Shown here piece by piece: positions 8,814 to 18,092 of a stretch of DNA of 37,088 bases (the first letter of the stretch is position 1; each line of letters starts with the position of its first letter). The translations under genes and the position numbers were made by a program. Source of the DNA: Pseudomonadota bacterium. Lineage in GTDB: Bacteria > Pseudomonadota > Gammaproteobacteria > Xanthomonadales > SZUA-36. Under the pieces are notes generated by a model. It was not told the DNA's origin, did not search any database, and was given only the letters and a program-made list of their open reading frames with translations. Location of the stretch: positions 1 through 37,088 of the forward strand of contig JADFVZ010000008.1 of assembly GCA_015222805.1 (NCBI GenBank), written 5' to 3'.

Positions 8814-10193
8814 ATGAAAAAGAAAATATTAAGCAGTGCCCTGGTGTTATGCGGTCTTTTAACTGCAACTACAGCTCCGGCAGTTGACCTGATCGGCGTC
8901 GTTGATATGGCCATTAAAAATGACCCCAGCCTCAAGGCCCAGGCCTGGCGGCGTGACGCCACCGGCGAAAACCGAAAACAGGCCCTGTCTGCCTTATTGC
9001 CCAACATATCCGCTACCGCCGGCATTAACGGCGGCAACTCCAGCGCAGATATTTCCGGCGTTGAAGTATCTGATAATGATATCGATACCGAAAATTACGG
9101 CGTCAGCCTGCAGCAATCCGTATTTGACTGGAGCCGTTACAAACAGTATTCCATTGCCCGCGAGCAGGTGGACCAGGCTGAAGCAAGCTACCAGGCCACA
9201 TACCAGCTGTTTTTACTCGATGTTGCCTCGCGCTACTTCACCCTGCTGAACGCACGTGACGGGGTTAAGTTTTCCCGGGCCCAGGAAAAAGCCCTAAAAC
9301 GCCAGCTTGAACAGGCAGAACAGCGTTATGAAGTCGGATTAACTGCGGTAACTGACGTTCACAATGCCCAGGCCAGTTATGACCAGGCACGGGCCACCGT
9401 GATTCGTGCAGTGAATGCCAAGCTGGATGCCGAAGAAGCCCTGCGTGAACGCACCGGGGTGATGTTTGAGGAATACAGCAGTTTGACTGAAGACCTGCCA
9501 CTCGAGCGTCCCGAGCCTGCCAACTCCCAGGGCTGGGTGGATATGGCTTTGCAGCACAATCCCAGCGTCAGGGCCCGCCAGATTGCCACCAACATTACCA
9601 ACGAAACCATTAGCGCACAACGTGCCGGCCACTACCCTACCATTGGCCTTTCTGCCAGCTACAACAACAGCATTAATAACAACTACCCTGTTTTTAATGC
9701 CGGTGGTGTTGACCTGGTAGAGCTTGAAAGCAACAGTATGAATTACGGCCTGCAGTTAAATATACCCATTTACCAGGGTGGTCGAATCTCATCCCAAACT
9801 CGCCAGGCAAGCTATTTCCACAACGCAGCACTCGACGACCTCGAAGCCGAACAGCGCGCAGCAATGCGCCAGACCAAAAACTCCTACAATGCGATTGAAG
9901 CCGGTATTGAAGAAGTCCAGGCCCTGAAGCAGGCGCTGATCTCAGCTAAAAGCTCGCTGGAAGCCACCCAGGCCGGCTTTGAAGTCGGCACCAGAACCAT
10001 TGTTGATGTGCTGATTGCCGAGCAATCCTACTGGCGCTCCGCTCAGAACTACTCGACTGCACGGCATACCTATATTCTCTCCCACCTGGCACTGCGCCAG
10101 GCTACCGGCATCCTTAACCGGGATGATCTGGAAACAGTAAATAGCCTCTTGCAAACTGCGGAAGTCGAGCTTTTACCTGAAGATAATTCTTAA
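8814..10193 (+). CDS. tolC: TolC family outer-membrane efflux channel
   Basis: This 459-residue protein has an N-terminal signal peptide (about 1-23, ending '...TTAPA'). Two homologous TolC/OEP repeats follow (about 24-235 and 236-440), with 'YGVSLQQSVFDWSRY' in the first and 'YGLQLNIPIYQGGRI' in the second, the usual paired outer-membrane strand motifs. 'FEVGTRTIVDVLIAEQSYW' near residues 390-408 is a family hallmark. It forms a trimeric outer-membrane and periplasmic tunnel used by RND, MFS and MacAB pumps and type I secretion. Its stop codon overlaps the waaA stop on the other strand by 4 bases. Confidence 0.95.
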   Translation: MKKKILSSALVLCGLLTATTAPAVDLIGVVDMAIKNDPSLKAQAWRRDATGENRKQALSALLPNISATAGINGGNSSADISGVEVSDNDIDTENYGVSLQQSVFDWSRYKQYSIAREQVDQAEASYQATYQLFLLDVASRYFTLLNARDGVKFSRAQEKALKRQLEQAEQRYEVGLTAVTDVHNAQASYDQARATVIRAVNAKLDAEEALRERTGVMFEEYSSLTEDLPLERPEPANSQGWVDMALQHNPSVRARQIATNITNETISAQRAGHYPTIGLSASYNNSINNNYPVFNAGGVDLVELESNSMNYGLQLNIPIYQGGRISSQTRQASYFHNAALDDLEAEQRAAMRQTKNSYNAIEAGIEEVQALKQALISAKSSLEATQAGFEVGTRTIVDVLIAEQSYWRSAQNYSTARHTYILSHLALRQATGILNRDDLETVNSLLQTAEVELLPEDNS

Positions 10194-11449
10194 AGAATCT
10201 TTTCTATTTGATCGAGGGTGCGTGAAAGCGCACCCCTGCCTTCGCTAACCAGGCGCAGGCCCGCCCTTCCCATCTGGTCACAACGGTTTGGATCAGAAAA
10301 CAACGAAGATACCGAGTCTGCCAGCTGTTCAGCATTTGCTACTTCCATCGCTGCCCCGCGCTGCACCAGGCGGGCGCTTATTTCAGCAAAATTAAACATA
10401 TGCGGACCAAACAGTACCGGCTTGCCCAGGGCCGCGGGTTCAAGCACATTGTGGCCACCGAGTGGTGCAAAAGAACCGCCGACGAAAGCTACATCAGAGG
10501 CAGCACAATAACGCAGCAACTCACCCATGGCATCAACCACAAAACAGTTGGTTTTTGGTGCACAGATTTCAGTTTCGCTGCGTAGCTGAATAACCAGGCC
10601 ATGGCTTTTGGCCAGCTGGGCAGCACGCCCAAAGCGCTCCGGATGCCGCGGCACCAGCACTAATAACGCATCTGGATGGTTTTTTAGTACCTCAACAAAA
10701 GCATCCAGGACCGGCTCATCATCACCTTCATGGGTGCTGGCAGCCAAAAGCACCGGACGGGAAAAACCCCAGCCCAGGCGAATGATTTCACCCTCTTCCA
10801 ACAGGCTTGCCGGTACCCGGATATCAAACTTCAGGCTGCCGGTGACATCAACCCGCGAGGATGGTGTGCCACACTGGATCAGGCGTGCAGCATCTGTTTC
10901 TGTTTGTGCTGCGGCCCAGGCAACCGAGCCCAGCACTTCAGCCGCAAGGCGTGGAAGCATCTGATAACCCTTCAGGGATTTTTCAGAAACCCGAGCATTC
11001 GCGATAACTACCGGAATGCCCAGTTTTTCCGCTTTGCGGTACAGGTTAGGCCAGATTTCAGTTTCCATTATGATCAACATGCGCGGCTGTATGCGTGAAT
11101 AAAATCGTTTCACTGCTCCGGGCAGGTCAAGCGGTGCATAAATATGGAATACAGAATCCCCAAGGATTTCCTGGATACGGGCAGAACCTGTCGGGGTAAA
11201 ACCGGTCACCACCAGGGGAATATCCGGCCAACGCGCCTGCAAGCCACGAATCAGGGGTATTGCAGCATTAACCTCACCCACTGAAACCGCATGCACAACA
11301 ATGCCGCTGGTAACCTTTGGTGGCTGGAAAAAACCAAAACGCTCGCTCCAGCGGTGCAAATAATCATGATCACGCAAACCGCGCCAGAGCAGGTGCAGTA
11401 AAAGCACGGGTGTGAGCAGGTATATAGCCAGATTATAGATAAGATGCAT
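10190..11449 (-). CDS. waaA: 3-deoxy-D-manno-octulosonic acid transferase (Kdo transferase)
   Basis: This 419-residue inner-membrane-associated GT-B glycosyltransferase would add Kdo from CMP-Kdo to lipid IVA. It has an N-terminal hydrophobic anchor (residues 4-20) and 'VHAVSVGEVNAAIPLI' (about 48-63), where the family's catalytic glutamate lies. It also has 'MIIMETEIWPNL', 'AASTHEGDDEPVLDAF' (CMP-Kdo side), 'FVGGSFAPLGGHNVLEPAALGKPVLFGP' and typical length. It is convergent with tolC and divergent from glnE. No strong ribosome site is seen before the ATG. Whether it adds one or two Kdo residues cannot be told. Confidence 0.96.
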   Translation of the reverse strand: MHLIYNLAIYLLTPVLLLHLLWRGLRDHDYLHRWSERFGFFQPPKVTSGIVVHAVSVGEVNAAIPLIRGLQARWPDIPLVVTGFTPTGSARIQEILGDSVFHIYAPLDLPGAVKRFYSRIQPRMLIIMETEIWPNLYRKAEKLGIPVVIANARVSEKSLKGYQMLPRLAAEVLGSVAWAAAQTETDAARLIQCGTPSSRVDVTGSLKFDIRVPASLLEEGEIIRLGWGFSRPVLLAASTHEGDDEPVLDAFVEVLKNHPDALLVLVPRHPERFGRAAQLAKSHGLVIQLRSETEICAPKTNCFVVDAMGELLRYCAASDVAFVGGSFAPLGGHNVLEPAALGKPVLFGPHMFNFAEISARLVQRGAAMEVANAEQLADSVSSLFSDPNRCDQMGRAGLRLVSEGRGALSRTLDQIEKIL

Positions 11450-11563
11450 GTGTTAACTACATAAGAAACTTGGCGGCGATTATATCACCTGCCGGCTTCT
11501 GGAATATTCGCCAAAAGTGACAACAGGCCTATTGCCATCCGGTGATCGAGATATACTAGGCAA

Positions 11564-14365
11564 ATGGTATCTGCGGCGAACAACTGGCTCCACAGTCTCC
11601 AGGAGGTTTGGCAAAACCCCGGGGGCATGCCCGCCGGGGATTTTCCCAAAACTAAACTCTTGAAGTTGCATGCAGCCTCTCCCTGGGCGGCAGAAAAACT
11701 TGGGCAGCAGCTTCCATGGCTAATTGAGTTATGGGCCCGGCTCAGGACTGATAGCCCGCCTGCCAAGGATGAACTTGAGCGGCAAGTTGAGAAGGCCGAT
11801 CTCGATACTGGATTGCGCCATTTTCGTAATCGTGAAATGCTGCGGATTATCTGGCGTGACATAAATGAGCAGGCCGAGATCACAGAGACCCTGCACGACC
11901 TCAGCCTGTTGGCTGAAATTTGCACCCAATATGCGCTGGATAAGCTGCACGGGCAACTTTCAGGGCAACACGGAGAGCCGTTGTGTGAAGGTGGCTCTAA
12001 AGCCCGCTTTGTAGTGCTGGCAATGGGCAAGCTCGGCGGCGGCGAGCTCAATCTGTCTTCTGATATTGATTTAATATTTTTCCATACCGGCCACGGCAGG
12101 ACAGCGGGCAATAAGCTCGGCCGTGGCAGGATCAGTAACGAACAGTTTTTTAATCGCCTCGGACAACGGCTGATCAAGTGCCTGTCCTCTATCCAGGCTA
12201 GCGGTTTTGTTTTTCGGGTTGATACCCGCCTGCGCCCGCACGGCCAGTCCGGCCCGCTAGTTCCCTCCGTCGGTGCCCTGGAACAGTATTACCAGACCGA
12301 AGGCCGGGACTGGGAACGTTATGCACTGATTAAGGCTCGCCCGGTTGCCGGGGATATTGCCAGTGGTAACGAGTTGTTAGAGCAGTTGCGGCCCTTTATT
12401 TACCGTCGCTACCTGGATTACGGGGCGATTGAATCCTTGCGTGAAATGCACCAGATGATTCGCCTCGATGCCGATAAAATCAGTAGCAAGAGCACCCTCG
12501 GTATCGATCTTAAACGTGGGTCCGGGGGTATTCGGGAAGCGGAGTTTTTTGTCCAGAGCTTCCAGTTGCTGCGCGGTGGCCACAATCCGGAACTGCGCCA
12601 AACCAGTTTCCTCGCCAGCCTCGAGGCACTGGTAACCAACCAGTTACTGGAAACTGATAACGCGGAAGCGCTGCTGCGGGCTTATATTTTTCTGCGGCGC
12701 CTGGAAAATCGCCTGCAGGCACTGCATGACCAGCAGATACACCATTTACCCTCCAGCCCCGAGGACCAGCAAGCCCTTACTTGTGCGATGGGACTATCCA
12801 GTTGGCCACTGTTGCTGGAAAAGCTGCAACTGCAACAGCAGACCATACAGCGACTATTCTCAGGCCTGTTCAATACTGATGCGCCCAGGGACAAACACAG
12901 CCCCCGCTATCCTGCATTAATACAGGGTGACTGGCAGCAGGCCGGCATACAGCTTGAAGCTGATGAACAGGATGCTCTCGCAGTCGGCCTGCAACAGCTG
13001 GAAAAGTTACCATTGAGCCAGCGTGCCAGGGAACGTTCGCAGCGCTTGCTGGAAAAGGTTCTGGAAATTAACACCAATAATCCCCTGGGCATTGCTGTTT
13101 GGCAGGACCTGCTCACCTTCATCACCGCAGTCAGTCGCCGTAGCGCCTATCTGGCTTTGTTGATTGAGCACCCACATGCCCTGGAGCGCCTGTTACAGCT
13201 TTTCACCCAAAGTGAGTGGCTGGCTGCGGAGGTTATTCGTTACCCGGTTCTGCTGGATGATTTAATAGATCCCAAAGTAAACCAGCCAGCCAGTCAGGAT
13301 GAGATGCAGGCCAGCCTCCGGCGCCTGGTCAGCAACAGTGATGACAACGAATCCCTGCTGGAAAACTTTAACCAATACAAACGCGGCCAGCAGCTGCGGA
13401 TTGCCACCGCCGAGCTCAGCGGTGAACTCAACAGCCGGGATGCCCAGCACTTTTTATCCGACCTGGCTGACACCATCCTGCAGGCCTGCCTGGATGCGGT
13501 TAGTGCCCTGCTTGAACAGCGCCATGGTGTCGTTGATGGCCTCGCCTGGGCGGTAATTGCCTACGGCAGCCTGGGCGCCCGGGAAATGACCTATGAGTCG
13601 GACCTGGACCTGGTATTCCTCTATCAGCTGAACTCGACCGGGGTCAGTCCCGACGAACTTACTTCCGATGGTGACAAAGTATTGGGAGTCGAACAATACG
13701 CCAGCCGAATCGGGCAACGCCTGATCGCATTCCTCACCACACTCACTCCTGCAGGGCGGCTCTACAGTGTTGACTCGCGCCTGCGGCCCAATGGTAAAGC
13801 CGGCACCCTGGTAAGCCGGGTTGATGCTTTTGCCCGCTATCAGGAAAACCAGGCATGGTTGTGGGAACACCAGGCCCTCACACGCGCACGGGCAGTTTGC
13901 GGTAACCGGCTTGTATCCGATAGATTCAAGGAAATACGCATCAGCACCCTGAGCAAAACCCATACCTCAATAAACAAACTCCGAGCCGAAGTCGTTGCCA
14001 TGCGCCACAAAATGCGTGCCCAGCTGGAAGTGAAAACCCGCTACCAACAGCTTAAACACGCCCCCGGCGGACTCGGTGATATCGAATTTATCGCCCAATA
14101 CGGGATCCTGGCTAATGCAGCCGGAAATCGGCAACCGCTGTTGCCTCACGATACTGCTGGTCAACTTGAAACGCTTAGGCAATGTGGCTTGCTGGACAAC
14201 ACAACCACCCGCCAATTGATTGATGCCTGGATGCAATTAAGCCGCAGCCGGCAGCAATTGACGCTGCAGCGAACAACCTCAGGCAATATCGCCGCAGAAG
14301 ATGCGCTTACCATGTCCGCAGTCCAAGCTGCCTGGGAAAGAATAATGGAGCAGGGCGAGGACTAA
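11564..14365 (+). CDS. glnE: Glutamine synthetase adenylyltransferase / adenylyl-removing enzyme
   Basis: This 933-residue bifunctional enzyme adenylylates and deadenylylates glutamine synthetase in nitrogen control. It carries two nucleotidyltransferase domains. The N-terminal AR domain has 'GKLGGGELNLSSDIDL' (Asp167, Asp169), and the C-terminal AT domain has 'GSLGAREMTYESDLDL' (Asp680, Asp682). Each is followed by a helical GlnD/PII-uridylyltransferase-type linker ('GGIREAEFFVQSFQLLRGG'; 'GGLGDIEFIAQYGILANA'). The length is close to E. coli GlnE (946). An in-frame stop lies just upstream of the ATG at 11564, so no longer N-terminus is possible. Both active sites look intact. Confidence 0.96.
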   Translation: MVSAANNWLHSLQEVWQNPGGMPAGDFPKTKLLKLHAASPWAAEKLGQQLPWLIELWARLRTDSPPAKDELERQVEKADLDTGLRHFRNREMLRIIWRDINEQAEITETLHDLSLLAEICTQYALDKLHGQLSGQHGEPLCEGGSKARFVVLAMGKLGGGELNLSSDIDLIFFHTGHGRTAGNKLGRGRISNEQFFNRLGQRLIKCLSSIQASGFVFRVDTRLRPHGQSGPLVPSVGALEQYYQTEGRDWERYALIKARPVAGDIASGNELLEQLRPFIYRRYLDYGAIESLREMHQMIRLDADKISSKSTLGIDLKRGSGGIREAEFFVQSFQLLRGGHNPELRQTSFLASLEALVTNQLLETDNAEALLRAYIFLRRLENRLQALHDQQIHHLPSSPEDQQALTCAMGLSSWPLLLEKLQLQQQTIQRLFSGLFNTDAPRDKHSPRYPALIQGDWQQAGIQLEADEQDALAVGLQQLEKLPLSQRARERSQRLLEKVLEINTNNPLGIAVWQDLLTFITAVSRRSAYLALLIEHPHALERLLQLFTQSEWLAAEVIRYPVLLDDLIDPKVNQPASQDEMQASLRRLVSNSDDNESLLENFNQYKRGQQLRIATAELSGELNSRDAQHFLSDLADTILQACLDAVSALLEQRHGVVDGLAWAVIAYGSLGAREMTYESDLDLVFLYQLNSTGVSPDELTSDGDKVLGVEQYASRIGQRLIAFLTTLTPAGRLYSVDSRLRPNGKAGTLVSRVDAFARYQENQAWLWEHQALTRARAVCGNRLVSDRFKEIRISTLSKTHTSINKLRAEVVAMRHKMRAQLEVKTRYQQLKHAPGGLGDIEFIAQYGILANAAGNRQPLLPHDTAGQLETLRQCGLLDNTTTRQLIDAWMQLSRSRQQLTLQRTTSGNIAAEDALTMSAVQAAWERIMEQGED

Positions 14366-14385
14366 GGATTCAGTGATTAAACCCC

Positions 14386-14537
14386 AGGAGCCTGTCGGAT
14401 TTGACCGATCGTAATGAGGGAAAGAAGACTTGAGCCAGATTTTTCGGTAATAGCAACGCTATGTAACGCATAAGAGCGGAGAACCTGGCCAAGCTCGGCT
14501 TTTCCGCAGTAGATCATGTTAAACCCGACGGGCTCCT
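14386..14537. mobile_element. 152-bp MITE-like element with terminal inverted repeats
   Basis: The left end AGGAGCCTGTCGGATTTGAC (14386-14405) matches the reverse complement of the right end (14518-14537) at 17 of 20 positions. The interior has no coding capacity and contains a short dyad around 14448-14467. The size and ends resemble a non-autonomous insertion-sequence derivative. No clear target-site duplication is visible. Its right end lies inside the ELM1-family gene and encodes that protein's last residues and stop codon. It separates glnE from that convergent gene. Confidence 0.65.
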
Positions 14538-15478
14538 AGCAAGGCGCCCCGCTTAATCAGTTCTTCGGCAACTCTATCAGCCTCCCTGATCGGCACAATA
14601 CCATCAAAGCGCCCCAAATCATCCAGCTCACGGATATACCTTTTGACTTTACCGCGCGCCAGCTGTGCACCTAATGCCCTCACCGGCCGTTCACTGGCGC
14701 AGGCCTCCGCAAGCATGTTGATGGAGTCACCACTGACCCAAAACTCAGCGGCTTGCGCCAAAGCCTGCCGGTAAGCGACCAGATCATTATTTTCCACATA
14801 CTGCCAGCCTGCATTTTGCTCTGAGCAACGCCTGAGCAGGTCCAATATTGCGGGCGGAGTACGCCGTGATGGACAAACTACAACCGGCAGTTCCTGCATC
14901 CCGGCCTCATCCAGCCAGACGTTCAGGCTGGATTCATCCCAGCGCAGGTAAGCTGTAGCTCCACCCAGTAGCAACAACAAACGAGCGGTACCCGGTGTGG
15001 GGGGTGGGGGCGTTTTAACCAGGGATCCAACAAAATTAAGGATATTAGGTCCCCTCAGCTGATCATGCCGGGGTACCAGCAGCCAGTCCCAGTAATGCTC
15101 ATGCATGCTGGCGGCGGCGACAACAGGATTGAGGATTTGTATGCTGTTTATTTTAGACCCAAAACGCTTCTTCATCGAGCGGGAGCATTCTGCCGCCCGT
15201 CGGCCGCAACCAATCAGCACGGTCATCGATTCCAGCCGGGTAAGTACTCCAGCATCAGTTAACGGGATTCGTGCAAGCTCCACAGCTGAAGTGGAGTTAT
15301 TAGTCGATGTCTTAATTTGCGCCCTGATCAGGGACTCAGCCAATGATTCAGCTAGTGCTTCAGACTGATGCAGGTGGCCTGCACGCCCATCATCCAGCAA
15401 CAAAATTTTTATACTGCTGCTGCGGGCTGAGTCACTTAAGTCCGGTGAATGAATGATTTTTTCCCTTATACCGCCCAC
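14519..15478 (-). CDS. ELM1/GT-B-like protein (mitochondrial fission ELM1 family)
   Basis: This 319-residue protein has 'LLDDGRAGHLHQSEALAE' near residues 26-43, 'PRHDQLRGPNIL' near 136-147, 'LLLLGG' near 168-173 and 'FWVSGDSINMLAEACASERPV' near 237-257, the hallmarks of the ELM1 family (PF06258). That family resembles GT-B glycosyltransferases and often sits among LPS genes. Biochemical function is unproven. The start is a GTG at 15478 without a visible ribosome site, so a somewhat different N-terminus is possible. The final codons (after 'LL', giving GARRV and stop) lie in the right end of the inverted-repeat element, so the native C-terminus has probably been replaced. Confidence 0.8.
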   Translation of the reverse strand: MGGIREKIIHSPDLSDSARSSSIKILLLDDGRAGHLHQSEALAESLAESLIRAQIKTSTNNSTSAVELARIPLTDAGVLTRLESMTVLIGCGRRAAECSRSMKKRFGSKINSIQILNPVVAAASMHEHYWDWLLVPRHDQLRGPNILNFVGSLVKTPPPPTPGTARLLLLLGGATAYLRWDESSLNVWLDEAGMQELPVVVCPSRRTPPAILDLLRRCSEQNAGWQYVENNDLVAYRQALAQAAEFWVSGDSINMLAEACASERPVRALGAQLARGKVKRYIRELDDLGRFDGIVPIREADRVAEELIKRGALLGARRV

Positions 15479-15505
15479 GGGCGTTAAAATAACAGATTAT
15501 TGATT

Positions 15506-15510
15506 GGAGA
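15506..15510 (+). promoter_or_regulatory. Ribosome binding site deciding a TTG start
   Basis: GGAGA lies 8 bases upstream of TTG at 15518. This places the zinc-finger protein start at that codon rather than at the TTG at 15500, which precedes the site. Confidence 0.7.
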
Positions 15511-15517
15511 AACTACT

Positions 15518-15724
15518 TTGGCACACACTACCGATGCTAACAACCCAGACCTGATTCCCGCAAATACGCAGGAATCCTATCAGATCAGCCGTGATGACCT
15601 GCCGCTGAGTTGTCCAATGCCAAATATGAAAACATGGAATTCACATCCCCGGGTATTCCTGCCCCTCGATGCTGAGGGCCATGCACACTGCCCTTATTGC
15701 GGTTCTAATTTTAACCTCGCTTAA
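15518..15724 (+). CDS. Small zinc-finger protein (zf-CHCC type)
   Basis: This 68-residue protein ends in a compact zinc-binding motif Cys32-x10-His43-x14-Cys58-x2-Cys61 ('SCPMP', 'SHPRVFLPL', 'CPYCGSNF'). That is the zf-CHCC pattern also seen in the NDUFS6-type subunit of mitochondrial complex I. A free-standing bacterial version is widespread next to LPS and glycosyltransferase genes, and its role is unknown. The TTG start is set by GGAGA at 15506. The gene begins the plus-strand glycan operon, with the GT4 gene 33 bases downstream. Confidence 0.85.
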   Translation: MAHTTDANNPDLIPANTQESYQISRDDLPLSCPMPNMKTWNSHPRVFLPLDAEGHAHCPYCGSNFNLA

Positions 15725-15745
15725 AACCCCGGCTTATACGACTAC

Positions 15746-15749
15746 AGGA
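15746..15749 (+). promoter_or_regulatory. Ribosome binding site deciding the GT4 start
   Basis: AGGA lies 8 bases before the TTG at 15758 but only 2 bases before the alternative TTG at 15752. This supports initiation at 15758, giving a protein that begins at 'HIVHLLASMQTGGSE'. Confidence 0.6.
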
Positions 15750-15757
15750 TTTTGTCC

Positions 15758-16858
15758 TTGCATATAGTTCATCTACTGGCTTCAATGCAAACCGGGGGCT
15801 CCGAGCTAGTTGTGCTGGAGCTGACAGAAGTCGCCCGCAGGGAAGGCCACCGGGTCAGTGTATTTTCAACTGCAGGGGACCTGTGTCCACGGTTGCATAC
15901 CAGTGGTGCAGCACACTTGCACTGGCCCGTCGGCAAAAAAAGCCTGCAAACCCTGAAGCTAATCCGCCAGCTTTCCGCCTGGTTAACCGAAAATCCGGCT
16001 GATATTGTGCATGCCCATTCACGCCTGCCCGCCTGGATTGCATGGAAAGCCATACAGTCCATGCCCGTAGCGCAACGTCCACATTTTATTACCACTGTTC
16101 ACGGGCACTATTCGGTTAGCCGGTACAGTGCCATTATGACCCGGGGCGAAAAGGTTATTGCGGTATCCAACAGCATCGCCCTGTATATCCAGGAAAACTA
16201 TCCGGGTATTGTTGCCGATAAAATTACAATTATTCCTCCGGGTGTAGACCAACAGCACTTTGACCGGCAGCATCCGCTTTCTCTAGCCTGGCAGGCAAAA
16301 TTTGAACAGCAGTTTCCAGCTATCGGCAAACGCCAACTGCTGATGCTGCCGGGACGTATTACCCGTTTAAAGGGACATAAAAGCTTTGTCCGACTGCTGG
16401 CTGGCCTGCTTGCCAGAGGTGAGGACGTCCATGGACTGATTGTCGGGCCCATGTCAGCGGGTAAACAGCACTACCTGGATGAAATCTCTGAACTGGCACT
16501 GGACCTGGGAATTGCTGAACAGCTGGACTACGCCGGCAACCGTCAGGATATGGCTGATCTAATGGCACGTGCCGACCTGGTGTTGAACCTTTCAATCAAG
16601 GCAGAAGCCTTTGGTCGTACCGTCAATGAAGCCCTCAGTGTCGGTACCCCGGTGGTTGCCTGGGATCGCGGCGGTGTTAGCCAGTTGCTGGGTGAGCTGT
16701 TTCCGCAGGGGCAGGTTGAGCCGGGTAATGAGGTAGCCTTACTGGAAACCTGTCAGCAGTTATTACAACAGCATCCCGCCATAAAACCCAACCACGACTA
16801 CAGCCTGGAGGCCACCAATAAGGCCACCCTTGATTTATATGCGGGGCTCTGTCAATGA
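15758..16858 (+). CDS. Glycosyltransferase family 4 (LPS/glycan)
   Basis: This 366-residue GT-B glycosyltransferase has an acceptor-side N-terminal domain beginning 'HIVHLLASMQTGGSELVVLEL', an interdomain 'VSNSIALYIQENY...ITIIPPGVD', and a donor-binding C-terminal domain with 'LLMLPGRITRLKGHKSFVRLL' and the E-x7-E motif 'EAFGRTVNE' (about residues 284-292), followed by 'ALSVGTPVVAWDRGGV'. It would add a sugar from a nucleotide donor to a cell-surface glycan, most likely the LPS core. The donor and acceptor are unknown. Its TGA overlaps the next gene's ATG by 4 bases. Confidence 0.92.
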   Translation: MHIVHLLASMQTGGSELVVLELTEVARREGHRVSVFSTAGDLCPRLHTSGAAHLHWPVGKKSLQTLKLIRQLSAWLTENPADIVHAHSRLPAWIAWKAIQSMPVAQRPHFITTVHGHYSVSRYSAIMTRGEKVIAVSNSIALYIQENYPGIVADKITIIPPGVDQQHFDRQHPLSLAWQAKFEQQFPAIGKRQLLMLPGRITRLKGHKSFVRLLAGLLARGEDVHGLIVGPMSAGKQHYLDEISELALDLGIAEQLDYAGNRQDMADLMARADLVLNLSIKAEAFGRTVNEALSVGTPVVAWDRGGVSQLLGELFPQGQVEPGNEVALLETCQQLLQQHPAIKPNHDYSLEATNKATLDLYAGLCQ

Positions 16859-18090
16859 TTGCACCGGGCTATCATAAAAACCCCTGGTGGGCTGCCATCC
16901 TGATTGCAGCTTACCCGCTATTGATTCCGTTCTCACGAAGTGCAGAAATCCCCCTCAGCCTGCTGGCAATCACCGGCATGGTGTTGTTCTGGCGTCAAAA
17001 CCGGGCGATTAAACGCTGGCCTACCTCGCGGGCACTGTTATTGGTGTTTTTATGCATGTGGCTGCCGATGGCAATTTCATCATTTGATGCCTTTAATCCA
17101 TCCGGGTCCTGGTACCACACCCTGGTTTCCCTGCGCTTCCTGTTTGCGGCGCTGGCAATGGCCTGGCTGTCTCGCTTTACTGCAGTGCGCGACCGCGCCA
17201 TGCTGCTGATATCACTGGTGCTGGGCTTTTGGGTCATCGACAGCCTGATTCAATTTGTTTTCGGAGTTGACCTGCTGGGTTACCCGAATACAGCCGATCG
17301 GCTTAACGGTCCCTTTGGCATGCGAAATTTTCGCCTGGGTATGATCCTCGCGGTACTTTCACCTATTTTGTTTGAACAGGTCCGTCGCAGCTGGGGTGGG
17401 TGGGGGCTGCTGGTAGTCATTCCGCTAACCGTGTTTGTAGTCATCCTCAGCGGGGTACGCTCCGGCTGGGTGATCATCGCCCTGGCCGTTCCGCTGTTCC
17501 TGTTCTGGGCCGCGCGCCGCAATCACTGGCCATTGTTGCGCCTGTCTATTATCACAACTGTCGGCGCCCTGTTATTGCTGAGCCTGGCCTGGCAGACCTC
17601 GCCCCTGGTACAGGAACGCATTGAACTCAGCATGGGCCTGGGCTCAGGTGAAATCCGGGCAACCGATTTTGCGCTTTCCAACCGCGTGCCTATCTGGGAA
17701 ACTTCCCTGCGTATCTTCCGTGCCCACCCGCTTAATGGTGTTGGCATCGACAGCTTCAGGGAAGCCTATATTGTATACGCCTCCGAGGATGACCCGCATA
17801 TTGCCAACAACGGCATCGGTGGCTATCACTCACACAACCTGATCCTGGAAACCCTCGCGGTGACCGGCCTGGTCGGCCTGCTTGGATTGTTGTTGGCGGC
17901 CCGCATTATGTACCGGCTGTGGCACCAGGCAGACGCCTGCTCACGCCAGTCCATGCTGCCCTTCGCCCTGGCACTGATATTGCTGATGCTGCCGTTTAAT
18001 TCCCACTTCTCCCACTACGGAACTTTCTTATCCTCGGTTAGCTGGTGGCTGGTAGGTCTCTGGTTAGGCGCTTTCCGGCGAAGGGAATAA
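16855..18090 (+). CDS. O-antigen ligase-like membrane protein (Wzy_C/WaaL family)
   Basis: This 411-residue inner-membrane protein has about ten to twelve transmembrane helices and one larger periplasmic loop near residues 255-330. The loop includes 'HPLNGVGIDSFREAY' and 'GGYHSHNLILETLAVTGLVG', the hallmark Wzy_C region whose histidine is functionally important in WaaL. It would join undecaprenyl-linked glycan to lipid A-core, or polymerise or transfer another glycan. WaaL and Wzy cannot be separated by sequence alone. ATGA overlap with the GT4 gene and a 2-base gap to the GT2 gene place it in one operon. Confidence 0.85.
   Translation: MIAPGYHKNPWWAAILIAAYPLLIPFSRSAEIPLSLLAITGMVLFWRQNRAIKRWPTSRALLLVFLCMWLPMAISSFDAFNPSGSWYHTLVSLRFLFAALAMAWLSRFTAVRDRAMLLISLVLGFWVIDSLIQFVFGVDLLGYPNTADRLNGPFGMRNFRLGMILAVLSPILFEQVRRSWGGWGLLVVIPLTVFVVILSGVRSGWVIIALAVPLFLFWAARRNHWPLLRLSIITTVGALLLLSLAWQTSPLVQERIELSMGLGSGEIRATDFALSNRVPIWETSLRIFRAHPLNGVGIDSFREAYIVYASEDDPHIANNGIGGYHSHNLILETLAVTGLVGLLGLLLAARIMYRLWHQADACSRQSMLPFALALILLMLPFNSHFSHYGTFLSSVSWWLVGLWLGAFRRRE
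18081..18086 (+). promoter_or_regulatory. Ribosome binding site deciding a GTG start
   Basis: AAGGGA at the very end of the ligase gene lies 6 bases before GTG at 18093. This makes that GTG the likely start of the GT2 gene and rules against the in-frame ATG at 18045 inside the ligase gene. Confidence 0.75.
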
Positions 18091-18092
18091 TT

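Noticed and set aside
13454-13963. 169-codon frame opposite glnE
   Set aside because: It lies entirely within the conserved adenylyltransferase domain on the other strand and has no ribosome site.
18045-18092. Longer GT2 start at ATG 18045
   Set aside because: It would overlap the ligase gene by 46 bases. GTG 18093 has AAGGGA at ideal spacing and fits the family N-terminus.
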